Positions 50,328 through 59,530 of a DNA stretch of 64,000 bases are shown piece by piece. The notes below the pieces were generated by a model. That model worked only from the letters and a program-made list of their open reading frames with translations. It was not told where the DNA came from and searched no databases. The stretch's first letter is position 1. Each line of letters starts with the position of its first letter. The position numbers and the translations under genes were made by a program. Source of the stretch: Lachnoclostridium sp. An196 (lineage in GTDB: Bacteria > Bacillota > Clostridia > Lachnospirales > Lachnospiraceae); assembly GCF_002160135.1 (NCBI RefSeq), contig NZ_NFJZ01000009.1:62001-126000 (forward strand), written 5' to 3'.

Positions 50328-51495
50328 GCACGCCCGCTGCTCCGCGTCGGCCGCGTACCGCTGGATCAACTGCCCCGGATCCGTCGCCCTGTCTGATCAG
50401 TGCCCGGATCCCGGCTCCAGCAGCTACGCCGACGAGGGAACAGTCGCCCACAACCTGGCAGAGCTGAAGCTCCGCCACGTCCTGCATGAGATCACCGACG
50501 CCCAGTACAAGAAGCGCCTGGCCAAGATCCAGCAGGACGACTACTACAACGGCGAGATGGACGAGGCCACCGACTTCTATGTCGAGACCGTCCTGGAGGA
50601 GTTCGTCGCAGCCGGCGAAGGCGCCGAGCTGATGATCGAGCAGCGCCTCGATCTCTCCCAGTGGATCCCGGAGGGCTTCGGCACTTCCGACGCCGTGATC
50701 ATCGGCGGCAGCATGATCCAGGTCATCGACCTGAAGTACGGCAAAGGCATCAAGGTCGAGGCCAAGAACAACCCCCAGTTCCGCCTCTACGGCCTGGGCG
50801 CCGTCTCTCTGTTCGGCGATCTCTACGACTTCGACACCGTGAAGACCACCGTCGTGCAGCCCCGCCTCGATCACGTTGACAGCGAGGTCGTCATCCTGAA
50901 GGAGCTGCTGCTCTGGGGCGAGGAGGAAGTCGCGCCCCGCGCCATCATGGCCATGGAGGGCTCCGACTACTTCGTGGCCGGCGACTGGTGCCGCTTCTGC
51001 CCGGCGAAGGCCCGCTGCCGCAAGCGTGCCGAGTTCAACCTGGATCTGGCCCGGATGGAGTTCCAGAAGCCCCCGCTGCTCTCCAACGAGGAGATCGGCG
51101 AAGTGCTGGCCAAGGCCGACCACCTGAAGAAGTGGGCCGAGGAGGTCAGCGAGTACGCTCTGGAGCAGGCCCTGGCCGGTGAGCACTTCGACGGCTGGAA
51201 GCTGGTCGAAGGCCGCAGCAACCGCAAGTACGCCGACGAGATCCAGGTGGCCGACAAACTGAAGGCCGCCGGCTTCGACGAGGCGATGCTCTACCAGCGC
51301 AAGCTCTACGGCATCACCGAGATGGAGAAGCTCGTCGGCAAGAAGAAGCTGGCCGCCACCCTGGGCGACCTGCTGATCAAACCAGCAGGCAAGCCGGTCC
51401 TCGTGCCGGAGTCTGATAAGCGCGAAGCCATCAACACAACCGAAGCGGCCAAGGCCGACTTCACCACCGGCGACGACGAAGTCGCGCCGTTCTAA
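50317..51495 (+). CDS. DUF2800 family nuclease (Cas4/RecB-like PD-(D/E)xK)
   Basis: 392 residues. DUF2800 proteins are RecB/Cas4-type nucleases of phage replication modules. The active-site strand IQVIDLKYGKG (around residues 134-144) has the (D/E)xK pair, followed by NPQFRLYGLGA with the motif glutamine. One Cys in YRWINCPG (Cys19) and three in WCRFCPAKARC (about 224-234) form the one-plus-three pattern that binds a [4Fe-4S] cluster in Cas4 and AddB. GTAHN-like DEGTVAHNLAEL is also typical. It is likely to trim DNA ends with the next gene product in recombination. Confidence 0.88.
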   Translation: MPTKHARCSASAAYRWINCPGSVALSDQCPDPGSSSYADEGTVAHNLAELKLRHVLHEITDAQYKKRLAKIQQDDYYNGEMDEATDFYVETVLEEFVAAGEGAELMIEQRLDLSQWIPEGFGTSDAVIIGGSMIQVIDLKYGKGIKVEAKNNPQFRLYGLGAVSLFGDLYDFDTVKTTVVQPRLDHVDSEVVILKELLLWGEEEVAPRAIMAMEGSDYFVAGDWCRFCPAKARCRKRAEFNLDLARMEFQKPPLLSNEEIGEVLAKADHLKKWAEEVSEYALEQALAGEHFDGWKLVEGRSNRKYADEIQVADKLKAAGFDEAMLYQRKLYGITEMEKLVGKKKLAATLGDLLIKPAGKPVLVPESDKREAINTTEAAKADFTTGDDEVAPF

Positions 51496-51513
51496 ATTAA
51501 GGAGGATTATAAA

Positions 51514-52062
51514 ATGTCTACTACCAAAGTTATCACCGGAAAAGTTCGTTTCAGCTATGTGAACATCTTCAAGAGCCGCGCCTTCCAGGCTGGCCAGGAC
51601 GCCAAGTACAGCGTGTGCCTGCTGATCCCTAAAGAGGACAAGGCCACCATCAAGAAGATCAAGGCAGCCATCGACGCAGCTGTCCAGGACGGTATCAGCT
51701 CCAAGTGGGGCGGCAAGAAGCCTGCCAACCTGAAGCTGCCCCTGCGCGACGGCGACGCCGAGCGTGCTGACGAGGCTCCTGAGTACGAGGGTATGTACTT
51801 CCTCAACTGCAACAGCACCCAGAAGCCCGGCATCGTGGACAAGGATCTGAACGAGATCCTGGACCCCGACGAGGTCTACTCCGGCTGCTGGGGCCGCGCC
51901 TCCATCAACTTCTTCCCCTTCAACACCAACGGCAACAAGGGCATCGGCGTCGGCCTGAATAACATCCAGAAGCTGAAGGACGACGACCGCCTGGGCGCTG
52001 CCCGTGCTTCCGCCGAGTCCGACTTCGGCGGCGACGACTTCGAGGACGACGAGGACTTCTAA
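51514..52062 (+). CDS. DUF2815 family phage protein (ssDNA-binding-like)
   Basis: 182 residues of the DUF2815 family, which has an OB-type fold and accompanies DUF2800 in phage replication modules. Typical segments are TGKVRFSYVNIFKSRAFQ, YSVCLLIPKEDKATIKKIK and GVGLNNIQKLKDDDRLG. The tail DFGGDDFEDDEDF is strongly acidic, like the protein-docking tail of single-strand DNA binding proteins. AAGGAGG precedes the ATG. Confidence 0.88.
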   Translation: MSTTKVITGKVRFSYVNIFKSRAFQAGQDAKYSVCLLIPKEDKATIKKIKAAIDAAVQDGISSKWGGKKPANLKLPLRDGDAERADEAPEYEGMYFLNCNSTQKPGIVDKDLNEILDPDEVYSGCWGRASINFFPFNTNGNKGIGVGLNNIQKLKDDDRLGAARASAESDFGGDDFEDDEDF

Positions 52063-52075
52063 GGAGGACATACAG

Positions 52076-54049
52076 ATGCACCGAGTTATGGGCGTGGATA
52101 TAGAAACCTATAGCTCCGTGGATCTGACCGAGGCGGGCGTCTACGCCTACGTGGAGGCGCCTGACTTCGACATCCTGCTCATCTCGTACATCTTCGACGA
52201 CTGGGGCGAGGACGACGTCAAGACCATCGACTGCTTCGATGCTGATCCTGACATGATGGCCGAGTTCTGCGAGGCCCTCCTCGATCCCCAGATCGTCAAG
52301 ACCGCCTTCAACGCGAACTTCGAGCGCACCTGTCTGGCCAAGTGGCTCCGGAAGCCCATGCCGCCGGAGGAGTGGCGCTGCACAATGGTCAAGGCGCTGA
52401 CGCTGGGCCTGCCGGGCAACCTGGCAGGCGCCGGCGAGGCGCTGGGCCTTCCTCCCGAGAAGCTAAAGGATCCCCAGGGCAAGGCCCTGATCCAGTTCTT
52501 CTCGAAGCCGTGCAAGCCGACCCGGACCAACGGCCAGAGGACGCGCAACCTCCCGCAGCATGATCCGGCCAAGTGGCAGCTCTACAAGGGCTACAACCGG
52601 CAGGACGTCGTGACAGAGCAGGAGATCCTACGGAAGCTATCCATCTACAAGACACCGGAGTCAGAGCAGGAGCTCTGGGCTCTGGACCAACACATGAACG
52701 ACAACGGCGTGGCGCTCGACATCCCCATGGTCGAGAAGATCGTCGAGTATGACACCCGGCGCCGGCAGGAGCTCCAGGAGGAAGCCCAGGAGCTCACCGG
52801 ACTGAAAAACCCGAACAGCCTGGCCCAACTGAAGCGCTGGCTCGCAGAGCAGGGCGTGGAGATGACCAGCGTCACCAAGGACACCATCGCCGAAGCGCTG
52901 CGAGATCCGGAGCTCCCGGACGTCGTCCGGAGAGTGCTGGAGATCCGCACCGCCCTGGGCAAGACCAGCGTGGCCAAGTACAGCACGATGCTGGTGGCAC
53001 ACTGCCAGGATCACCGGCTGCGAGGCATCCTTCAGTTCTACGGCGCCAACCGATCCGGGCGCTGGGCCGGCCGCCTGGTGCAGACGCACAACCTGGCCAA
53101 GAACACGCTGCCGGATCTGGCTCTGGCCCGCGAGCTGGCGGCCGAGGGAGACTTCGAGACCATGGGCACCCTGTTCGGCGAGACGGCCTTCGTCTTCTCC
53201 GAGCTGATCCGGACGGCCTTCATCCCATCAGAGGGCTGCCGCTTCGTGGTCTCTGACTTCTCGGCCATCGAGGCCCGCGTGCTGGCGTGGATCGCCGGCG
53301 AGGAATGGACCCTGGAGGCTTTCCGGCAGGGCAAGGACATCTACTGCGAGACCGCCTCCATGATGTACCACGTGCCCGTGGAAAAGCACGGAGCCAACAG
53401 CCACCTCCGCCAGAAGGGCAAGGTCGCCGTGCTGGCCTGCGGCTACCAGGGCGGCGTCGGCGCCATGAAACGCATGGACAAAGGCGGCACCATCCCGGAG
53501 GACGAGCTCCAGAGCGTCGTGGACCAGTGGCGGGGGGCCAACCCCAACGTGGTGAAGCTCTGGCGCAACTGCGAGCTGGCAGCCAGGACAGTCATCGAGG
53601 AACACCGCACCGTCCGGCTGAAGAACGGCATCGCCTTCGGCTACATCAACAGCAACCTGTTCATCAAGCTGCCCAGCGGCCGGAAGCTCTGCTACTGGAA
53701 CACCCGCCTGAAGATGGACCCGAGGGACGGCCGCGAGCACATCGTCTACATGGGAGTCAATCAGGAAACCAAGCAATGGGGAGAGACTGAGACCTACGGC
53801 GGCAAGCTGGTCGAGAACATCACCCAAGCCATCGCCAGAGACTGCCTGGCCATATCCATGCAGAGGGTCGCAGCTCTGGGCTATAACATCGTGATGCACG
53901 TCCATGACGAGATGATCGTTGACGTGCCAATCGAAGACGCCGACGCGCTGGAGCGGATCAACGCCTGCATGGGCGAGGCGATCCCCTGGGCGCCCGGTTT
54001 ACCATTACGGGGTGACGGCTACGAGACCCCGTTCTACATGAAAGACTAA
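52076..54049 (+). CDS. Phage DNA polymerase, family A
   Basis: 657 residues from the ATG at 52076, with AAGGAGGACATACAG before it; a longer frame from 52004 overlaps the previous gene. The N-terminal part holds a 3'-5' exonuclease-like domain (MGVDIETYSSVDL, with the DxE pair, and TAFNANFERTCL). The polymerase motifs are A, VVSDFSAIEARVLAW (about residue 390), B, around the KVAVLACGYQGGVGAMK helix, and C, MHVHDEMIVDV (about 605). It should copy phage DNA, probably from the origin candidate near 57,600. Confidence 0.93.
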   Translation: MHRVMGVDIETYSSVDLTEAGVYAYVEAPDFDILLISYIFDDWGEDDVKTIDCFDADPDMMAEFCEALLDPQIVKTAFNANFERTCLAKWLRKPMPPEEWRCTMVKALTLGLPGNLAGAGEALGLPPEKLKDPQGKALIQFFSKPCKPTRTNGQRTRNLPQHDPAKWQLYKGYNRQDVVTEQEILRKLSIYKTPESEQELWALDQHMNDNGVALDIPMVEKIVEYDTRRRQELQEEAQELTGLKNPNSLAQLKRWLAEQGVEMTSVTKDTIAEALRDPELPDVVRRVLEIRTALGKTSVAKYSTMLVAHCQDHRLRGILQFYGANRSGRWAGRLVQTHNLAKNTLPDLALARELAAEGDFETMGTLFGETAFVFSELIRTAFIPSEGCRFVVSDFSAIEARVLAWIAGEEWTLEAFRQGKDIYCETASMMYHVPVEKHGANSHLRQKGKVAVLACGYQGGVGAMKRMDKGGTIPEDELQSVVDQWRGANPNVVKLWRNCELAARTVIEEHRTVRLKNGIAFGYINSNLFIKLPSGRKLCYWNTRLKMDPRDGREHIVYMGVNQETKQWGETETYGGKLVENITQAIARDCLAISMQRVAALGYNIVMHVHDEMIVDVPIEDADALERINACMGEAIPWAPGLPLRGDGYETPFYMKD

Positions 54050-54062
54050 GGAGGACACACAA

Positions 54063-54620
54063 ATGAAAATCACCCGCACCATGACCATCGAAACCAACGA
54101 GATCCAGATCGGCGACCGCATCGAGGTCGGCCATTACACTGCCACCTGCCAGAAGCTGGTCGGCGAGGGCCTGGCCCTGTTCCTGCTGGATCAGTATCTG
54201 GACAAGGCCATGCAGATGAACAAAAAGAACACCAACGCGGGCGGCTACGACGCCAGCGATCTCCGCAAAGAGCTGAACAGCGGCAAGATCCTCGACGAGT
54301 TCGCGCCCCTGGAGCTGGTGCCCTTCAAGAATGGCGACCTGCTCCGCCTGCCCTTCTACGGCGAGCTGTTCGGGCACGACGACTGGTACAACTCCGGCGC
54401 CGTGGAGCCTGACGACTGCGAGCAGTGGCCTCTGATGAAGGAACGCGCCAACCGCATCGCCGAACGCAAGGGCGAGAGCTACGAGTGGGGATGGATCCAG
54501 AACATCCGCCAGGGGTCCGCGACGTATTTCTGCATTGTCGACAGCGACGGCAATGCCTACTACTGGGGCGCCTCGCACTCCTTCGGCGTCCGCCCGGCTT
54601 TCCTGATCAAATTATCATAA
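54063..54620 (+). CDS. DUF6273-like protein
   Basis: 185 residues. After an N-terminal strand region (TNEIQIGDRIEVGHYTATCQ), the protein has YDASDLRKELNSGKILDEF, WGWIQNIRQGSATYFCIVDS and the end GVRPAFLIKLS. This DSDGNAYY-GVRPAF ending marks the DUF6273 family, whose fold resembles the formylglycine-generating enzyme/C-type-lectin domain and is common in gut Firmicutes and their phages. Function unknown. It lies in the replication module between the polymerase and a coiled-coil ORF, with GGAGGACACAAA before the ATG. Confidence 0.7.
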   Translation: MKITRTMTIETNEIQIGDRIEVGHYTATCQKLVGEGLALFLLDQYLDKAMQMNKKNTNAGGYDASDLRKELNSGKILDEFAPLELVPFKNGDLLRLPFYGELFGHDDWYNSGAVEPDDCEQWPLMKERANRIAERKGESYEWGWIQNIRQGSATYFCIVDSDGNAYYWGASHSFGVRPAFLIKLS

Positions 54621-54676
54621 ATCCCGGGGGCCTCGTGCCCCCGCCATAGACTATCTACAAAGCAAGGAGGACAACG

Positions 54677-55165
54677 ATGGAGCCTATCACTATACGCTGG
54701 GAGACCGGCCACATGACCATCAACCCGGACGCCTTTTTCCCAACAAGTGCAGCCAGGATCCGGAAGCTCCTCCGGGTGGTCGCCCTGGACTTTGAGCATC
54801 AGGACGTCATCCGGATGCAGCTGGCCGGGGCCTGCGAGAGCCGAGCCCAGGAGCTCCTGGACGGCCGCAAGAGCCTCGCCAACGAGGCAGTAAACCACCA
54901 CCAAAAAGCAGCGGACCTGGAGCCGCAGATCGAGACGGCCAAGCGCCGGATCACTACCCTCCGGGCCTGCATCAAAGAGCAGCCGAAGAAGGCCCGACAG
55001 CTGGGCTACCCTGAACGGCTGCACGAGGAGCGGGAGCAGCTGAAGAAGCTGACCGCCGAGCGCTCCGGAGCTCTCTCAGCCTTCCGGAAGAAAAAGCGCG
55101 AGTTCGAGGCCGCTGAGGCCACAGCTGAGAAATTAAGACAGAACGCGGAGGTGCTGAGACCATGA
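54677..55165 (+). CDS. Unknown phage protein with coiled coil
   Basis: 162 residues. After a compact start (MEPITIRWETGHMTINPDAF), the rest is helical and charged (RRITTLRACIKEQPKKARQL, KKLTAERSGALSAFRKKKRE). AAGGAGGACAACG precedes the ATG, and the end overlaps the next gene by four bases. It may be a replication accessory protein by position. No domain recognised. Confidence 0.65.
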   Translation: MEPITIRWETGHMTINPDAFFPTSAARIRKLLRVVALDFEHQDVIRMQLAGACESRAQELLDGRKSLANEAVNHHQKAADLEPQIETAKRRITTLRACIKEQPKKARQLGYPERLHEEREQLKKLTAERSGALSAFRKKKREFEAAEATAEKLRQNAEVLRP

Positions 55166-57633
55166 CCAACACAGCGGAAAAACTCACCCTGCCCCTGTTC
55201 AGGGTCAAGTACAACGGCGACCTCCTGATCTCGACCGGCCGCAGCCGCTTCGAGACCTCCTGGAAAAATAAGACCATGAGCTGGGCGGCTCTCCTGAATA
55301 AACTCTCCCGCTCCATGGAGACCACGGAGACCCACGCCGAGTACATGAAGATGAGCAAGGAGCAGCAGGACAAGATCAAGGACATCGGCGGCTTCGTCGG
55401 CGGTCATCTGAGGGATGGCCGCCGCAAGACCGGCTACGTCACGGCCCGCCAGCTGCTCACCCTCGACCTGGACTTCCCTCCGGCCGAGTTCTGGGACAAC
55501 ATCATCGACAACCTGGAGATCGACAACGCCCTGGCGGTCTACTCCACACATAAGCACACCAAGGCGAAGCCCCGCTACCGTCTGATCATGCCCCTCGACA
55601 GAGAGGTCACGCCGGACGAGTACGAGGCCATCGCCCGCAAGATCGCCGAGAAGATCGGCATCGACTACTTCGACGACTCCACCTTCCAGCCGACCCGTCT
55701 GATGTACTGGCCGAGCCATAGCGTGGATGTCGAGCCCTTCTTCCAATATTACGACGCCCCCTTCCTGGCGGCCGACTCCATCCTGGCCGAGTACCCGGAC
55801 TGGACCGACACCAGCTACTGGCCGGAGTCGTCCCGCATGGCCGGGATCCGAAAGCGCCAAGCAGACAAACAAGGCGACCCGCTGGCCAAGAAGGGCATCG
55901 TGGGCGCCTTCTGCCGCACCTATACGATCACCCAGGCCATCGCCAAGTTCCTGCCGGACGTCTACACCCAGACGGCCAAAGAGGACCGCTACACCTACGC
56001 AGCCGGCTCAACTGCTGCCGGCCTCGTGGTCTATGACGGCGACGTCTTCGCCTACTCCAACCACAGCACCGACCCGGCCGGCGGCCAGCTCTGCAACGCC
56101 TTCGACCTCGTCCGCCTCCACAAGTTCAGCGACCTGGACGACGGCAAGGAGGACAGGAGCGGCAGCGAGCGCCCCAGCTACAAGGAGATGGCCAAGTTCG
56201 CCGCGGAGGATCCGAGCGTTCGCATGACGCTCGCGAGCGACGCCAGGGCGAAGGCCGTGCTCGACTTCGAGGGCGAGCCGCTGCCGGAGCCAGAGGAAGA
56301 CTGGGAAACCAAGCTCGTCCTCTCTGAGAGCGGATCCATCAAGCCGCTGATCACCAACGCCGTGCTGATCCTGGAGAACGACCCCGCCCTTCAGGGGATC
56401 CGGCACAATGAGCTGAGCGGCGCCATCGAGGTCAAGGGCAAGCTGCCCTGGAGCCGCCCGAGCAAATACTGGCGCGACGCTGACGACGCCCTCCTCTATG
56501 GATATGTGGTCGACCAGTACGGCGTCCAGTTCCCGGAGAATCGCTTCACCAAGGCGCTGACCATCGTCACGGACAAGCGCCGCTTCAACCCGCTGCGGGA
56601 GTACATCCAAAACCTGCCCGAGTGGGACGGCGTGCCGAGAGTGGACACGCTGTTGGTCGACTATCTGGGCGCCGAGGACTCCGCCTACGTCCGCGCCGTC
56701 ACCAGGAAGACCCTGATCGGAGCCATCCAGCGCGTGCTGGAGCCTGGCTGCAAGTTCGACACGGTCCTGGTCCTGGATGGCAAGCCCGGCATCGGCAAGA
56801 GCACCCTGCTCCGGAAGCTGGGCGGGAAATGGTTTAGTGACTCCCTCAGTCTGGCCGACACCAGGGACAAGACCGCAGCTGAGAAGCTGCAAGGCGTCTG
56901 GATCATGGAGATCGGCGAGATGCAGGGCACCAGGAAGGCCGACGTCGACGTCATGAAGGGCTTCATCAGCCGCCAGGTGGACGAGTACCGCGCAGCCTAC
57001 GGCCGCGTGGTGGAGCGCCACCCGAGGACAGCCATCATCTGCGGCACCACAAACAGCACCACCGGCTTCCTGAGAGACGCCACCGGCAACCGGCGCTTCT
57101 GGCCCGTCACCGTCAACGGCGGGGGCTCACTCTCTGTCTGGGATATGACCGAGGAGACCCGCAGCCAGATCTGGGCCGAGGCCATGATCTTCGTGGCGGA
57201 GGGCGAGACCTCCTACCTGGACGCAGCCATGGAGAAGGAAGCGGCCAAGGCGCAGCAGGCGGCGCTCATGTACGACGAGCGCGAGGGCCAGGTCATCGAC
57301 TACCTGGACACCCTGCTCCCGGAGGACTGGTACAACTGGGACCTGAATCAGCGCGTGGACTATTTCCAGCAGCGTGACGTTCTGAGCCCGGACACCAAGG
57401 GCACCATGCAGCGCACGAAAGTCAGCGCCATGGAGATCTTCTGCGAGTGCTTCGGACGCCCAAAGAACTACTGGACAAGGAAGGACGGCGACGAGATCGC
57501 CGCCATCATGGCAAGGCTGCCAGAGTGGGAAAGACCATCAAACGCCACCATGAGGATCAAGGACTACGGCAAGCAGCGCGTGTTCGTCCGGGCTGCTGGT
57601 AACGGTAACGAGGCCCCAGGATCGGGATCGTGA
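55162..57633 (+). CDS. Phage primase-helicase with VapE domain
   Basis: 823 residues. The N-terminal 250 look like an archaeo-eukaryotic primase-type domain (LLTLDLDFPPAEFWDNIIDN, the FQPTRLMYWPSHS segment). From about 400 on it is the virulence-associated E helicase: Walker A DGKPGIGKSTLL (about 537-548), Walker B VWIMEIGEMQ (about 578-587), and an arginine-finger-like RDATGNRRFWPV. VapE proteins unwind DNA at phage and satellite origins. The gene ends inside a cluster of GTTACC repeats, the best origin candidate, which supports an initiator role. Confidence 0.9.
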   Translation: MTNTAEKLTLPLFRVKYNGDLLISTGRSRFETSWKNKTMSWAALLNKLSRSMETTETHAEYMKMSKEQQDKIKDIGGFVGGHLRDGRRKTGYVTARQLLTLDLDFPPAEFWDNIIDNLEIDNALAVYSTHKHTKAKPRYRLIMPLDREVTPDEYEAIARKIAEKIGIDYFDDSTFQPTRLMYWPSHSVDVEPFFQYYDAPFLAADSILAEYPDWTDTSYWPESSRMAGIRKRQADKQGDPLAKKGIVGAFCRTYTITQAIAKFLPDVYTQTAKEDRYTYAAGSTAAGLVVYDGDVFAYSNHSTDPAGGQLCNAFDLVRLHKFSDLDDGKEDRSGSERPSYKEMAKFAAEDPSVRMTLASDARAKAVLDFEGEPLPEPEEDWETKLVLSESGSIKPLITNAVLILENDPALQGIRHNELSGAIEVKGKLPWSRPSKYWRDADDALLYGYVVDQYGVQFPENRFTKALTIVTDKRRFNPLREYIQNLPEWDGVPRVDTLLVDYLGAEDSAYVRAVTRKTLIGAIQRVLEPGCKFDTVLVLDGKPGIGKSTLLRKLGGKWFSDSLSLADTRDKTAAEKLQGVWIMEIGEMQGTRKADVDVMKGFISRQVDEYRAAYGRVVERHPRTAIICGTTNSTTGFLRDATGNRRFWPVTVNGGGSLSVWDMTEETRSQIWAEAMIFVAEGETSYLDAAMEKEAAKAQQAALMYDEREGQVIDYLDTLLPEDWYNWDLNQRVDYFQQRDVLSPDTKGTMQRTKVSAMEIFCECFGRPKNYWTRKDGDEIAAIMARLPEWERPSNATMRIKDYGKQRVFVRAAGNGNEAPGSGS

Positions 57634-57877
57634 CCACCTGGGGCTCGTTACCACCGCCAGCGACGGCAAATGGTAACGACGCCGCCGTCGTTACCCCACA
57701 CGTTACCCCACACGTTACCGCCAAAAAGCCAGCAACCGCAAGGGAAAAAAGGCAAGCGGTAACGAGGTAACAAGGTTTTTATATAGATTATTAAAAAATT
57801 ACCCTACACACACGAAAACGGGCACCCGCGAGAGCACATACGCGCATTATAGAACTTTTTCCGGGGGCCTCGTTACC
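57598..57877. other. Candidate phage replication origin: CGTTACC iteron cluster
   Basis: GTTACC or its complement occurs at 57598, 57604, 57647, 57672, 57690, 57702, 57714, 57758, 57766 and 57872; nine of the ten carry the extended form CGTTACC. The copies at 57690, 57702 and 57714 are exactly 12 bases apart. The arms GGTAACGAGGCCCC (57604-57617) and GGGGCCTCGTTACC (57864-57877) are perfect reverse complements at the two ends. An AT-rich stretch lies at about 57774-57802. No gene fits in this gap. Confidence 0.7.
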
Positions 57878-57893
57878 ACAGGAGGACACACGC

Positions 57894-58175
57894 ATGGAAC
57901 GCGAACGAGATATTGAAAAATGGATGCGGCAGAAAATCGAGCAAATGGGAGGCATCGCGCTGAAGTTCACCAGCCCCGGCAATGATGGCGTGCCTGACCG
58001 GATCGCAATACTGCCGGGGGGCCAGGTGTGGTTTATCGAACTGAAGAAGGACGGCGAGGCCCCGACAAAGATCCAGGAATGGCAGATTGAACGACTCCGA
58101 AAGCTGGGCTGCAACGTGGCAGTGATCGCAGGCATGAAGGAGGCGCGAGCCTGGATCTGGGAGGTGATCGGCTGA
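57894..58175 (+). CDS. VRR-NUC domain nuclease
   Basis: 93 residues. The virus-type replication-repair nuclease motif is visible: GNDGVPDRIAILPGGQVWFI followed by ELKKDGEAPTKIQ, with Asp and (E)xK active-site residues, and the QxxQ-type helix EWQIERLRKLG. These small stand-alone nucleases accompany SNF2 helicases in many phages, as here, where the helicase starts on the last base of this gene. The likely role is Holliday-junction or flap cleavage. GGAGGACACACGC precedes the ATG. Confidence 0.92.
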   Translation: MERERDIEKWMRQKIEQMGGIALKFTSPGNDGVPDRIAILPGGQVWFIELKKDGEAPTKIQEWQIERLRKLGCNVAVIAGMKEARAWIWEVIG

Positions 58176-59530
58176 TGAAGTACACCCCCCACGACTACCA
58201 AACCAGGGCCACCAACTTCATCCTGGAGCACCCGAAGGCCGGGATGCTGCTGGAGATGGGACTCGGCAAGACTGTCATCACCATGACCGCCATCGACATC
58301 CTGATCAACGAGATGTTCGAGGTGGATCGCGTCCTGGTCATCGCGCCGAAGCGAGTGGCCGAGGACACCTGGACACGAGAGCACGCCAAGTGGGACCACC
58401 TTCGCCATCTTCGTGTCAGCAAGGTGCTGGGATCGCCGGAGCAGCGGCGCCGGGCTCTGGCCACGGACGCCGACATCTACGTCATCGGCCGCGACAACGT
58501 GGTCTGGCTGGTGGATCTCTACCAGAAGCTGAAGACCGGCTGGCCCTTCGACATGATCGTGATCGACGAGCTCTCCAGCTTCAAAAACCCCCAGGCCAAA
58601 CGCTTCCGGGCTCTCCGGAAGGTCATGCCGAGGGTGAGCAGGGTCGTCGGTCTGACCGGCACCCCTTCGGCCAACGGTCTCATGGATCTCTGGGCTGAGA
58701 TCTACCTGCTGGACCGTGGCGAGCGGCTGGGCCAGACGCTGGGAGCCTACCGCGAGAAATACTTCCGGCCGGGAGCCCGGAACGGCTACATCGTCTTCAA
58801 GTGGGAGCCCCTTCGGGGAGCCAGGGAGAAGATCGAGGCCGCCATCAGCGACATCTGCATCAGCATGAGCGCGGCCGACTACCTGAAGCTGCCGAAGCGG
58901 ATCGACAACCGGATCCCGGTCAAGCTGAGCCCCCAGGAGATGAAGCAGTACAAGACCATGGAGGCCGAGCAGCTGCTTCACATCGACGACGAGGACGTGG
59001 TCGCTCTGAACGCAGCCGCCGTGATGACCAAGCTCCTACAGATCGCCAACGGCAGCGTCTACTCCCACGAGGGCAACGTCGTCCGGCTGCATGATGCAAA
59101 GCTGGAGGCGCTGCTGGAGATCATCGACACCACCGACAGCCCCGTCCTGGTATTTTACAGCTACAAGCACGACCTGGCCGCCATCCAGGCAGCGATCCCA
59201 GGAGCCCGGACGCTGGACGGCCCGGAGGACATCGCAGAGTGGAACGCTGGCAATGTCCAGGTGCTCCTGGCGCATCCGGCCAGCGTGGGCTATGGACTCA
59301 ACCTTCAGGAAGGCGGCCACGTGATCGTGTGGTACGGTCTGACCTGGAGCCTGGAACTCTACCAGCAGGCCAACGCCCGCCTCTACCGGCAGGGCCAGGA
59401 ACGGCCGGTTATTATACACCATCTGATCGCGGAGGGCACCGTAGACGAGCAGGTCATGGACGCCCTGGAGGCTAAGGACACGAGCCAGGCGGCTCTGATG
59501 GCAGCACTGAAAGAAAGGAGAACGCAATGA
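58175..59530 (+). CDS. SNF2-type DEAD/DEAH helicase
   Basis: 451 residues. Motif I is MGLGKTVITM (about 26-35), motif II IVIDELSSFKN, motif III GLTGTPSANGL, and the C-terminal RecA fold has motif V (GYGLNLQEGGHVIVW) and motif VI (QQANARLYRQGQ). Phage SNF2-like helicases of this length lack extra domains. It should translocate on DNA during replication or recombination with the VRR-NUC nuclease. The start overlaps the previous stop and the stop overlaps the next start. Confidence 0.93.
   Translation: MKYTPHDYQTRATNFILEHPKAGMLLEMGLGKTVITMTAIDILINEMFEVDRVLVIAPKRVAEDTWTREHAKWDHLRHLRVSKVLGSPEQRRRALATDADIYVIGRDNVVWLVDLYQKLKTGWPFDMIVIDELSSFKNPQAKRFRALRKVMPRVSRVVGLTGTPSANGLMDLWAEIYLLDRGERLGQTLGAYREKYFRPGARNGYIVFKWEPLRGAREKIEAAISDICISMSAADYLKLPKRIDNRIPVKLSPQEMKQYKTMEAEQLLHIDDEDVVALNAAAVMTKLLQIANGSVYSHEGNVVRLHDAKLEALLEIIDTTDSPVLVFYSYKHDLAAIQAAIPGARTLDGPEDIAEWNAGNVQVLLAHPASVGYGLNLQEGGHVIVWYGLTWSLELYQQANARLYRQGQERPVIIHHLIAEGTVDEQVMDALEAKDTSQAALMAALKERRTQ

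Noticed and set aside
50290-52071. 593-codon open frame on the minus strand, and similar long ones at 42319-44175, 55006-55872 and 56008-57021
   Set aside because: They are antisense shadows of strongly coding, GC-rich genes (DUF2800/DUF2815, RNase R, VapE), lack ribosome sites and have low-complexity composition.
54063-54620. DUF6273-like gene as the variable target of a diversity-generating retroelement
   Set aside because: No reverse transcriptase gene and no second copy of its 3' end is present in the window.
57690-57719. Three 12-base tandem repeats as a CRISPR array
   Set aside because: Unit and spacing are far too short, with no variable spacers and no cas genes; the iteron reading fits better.
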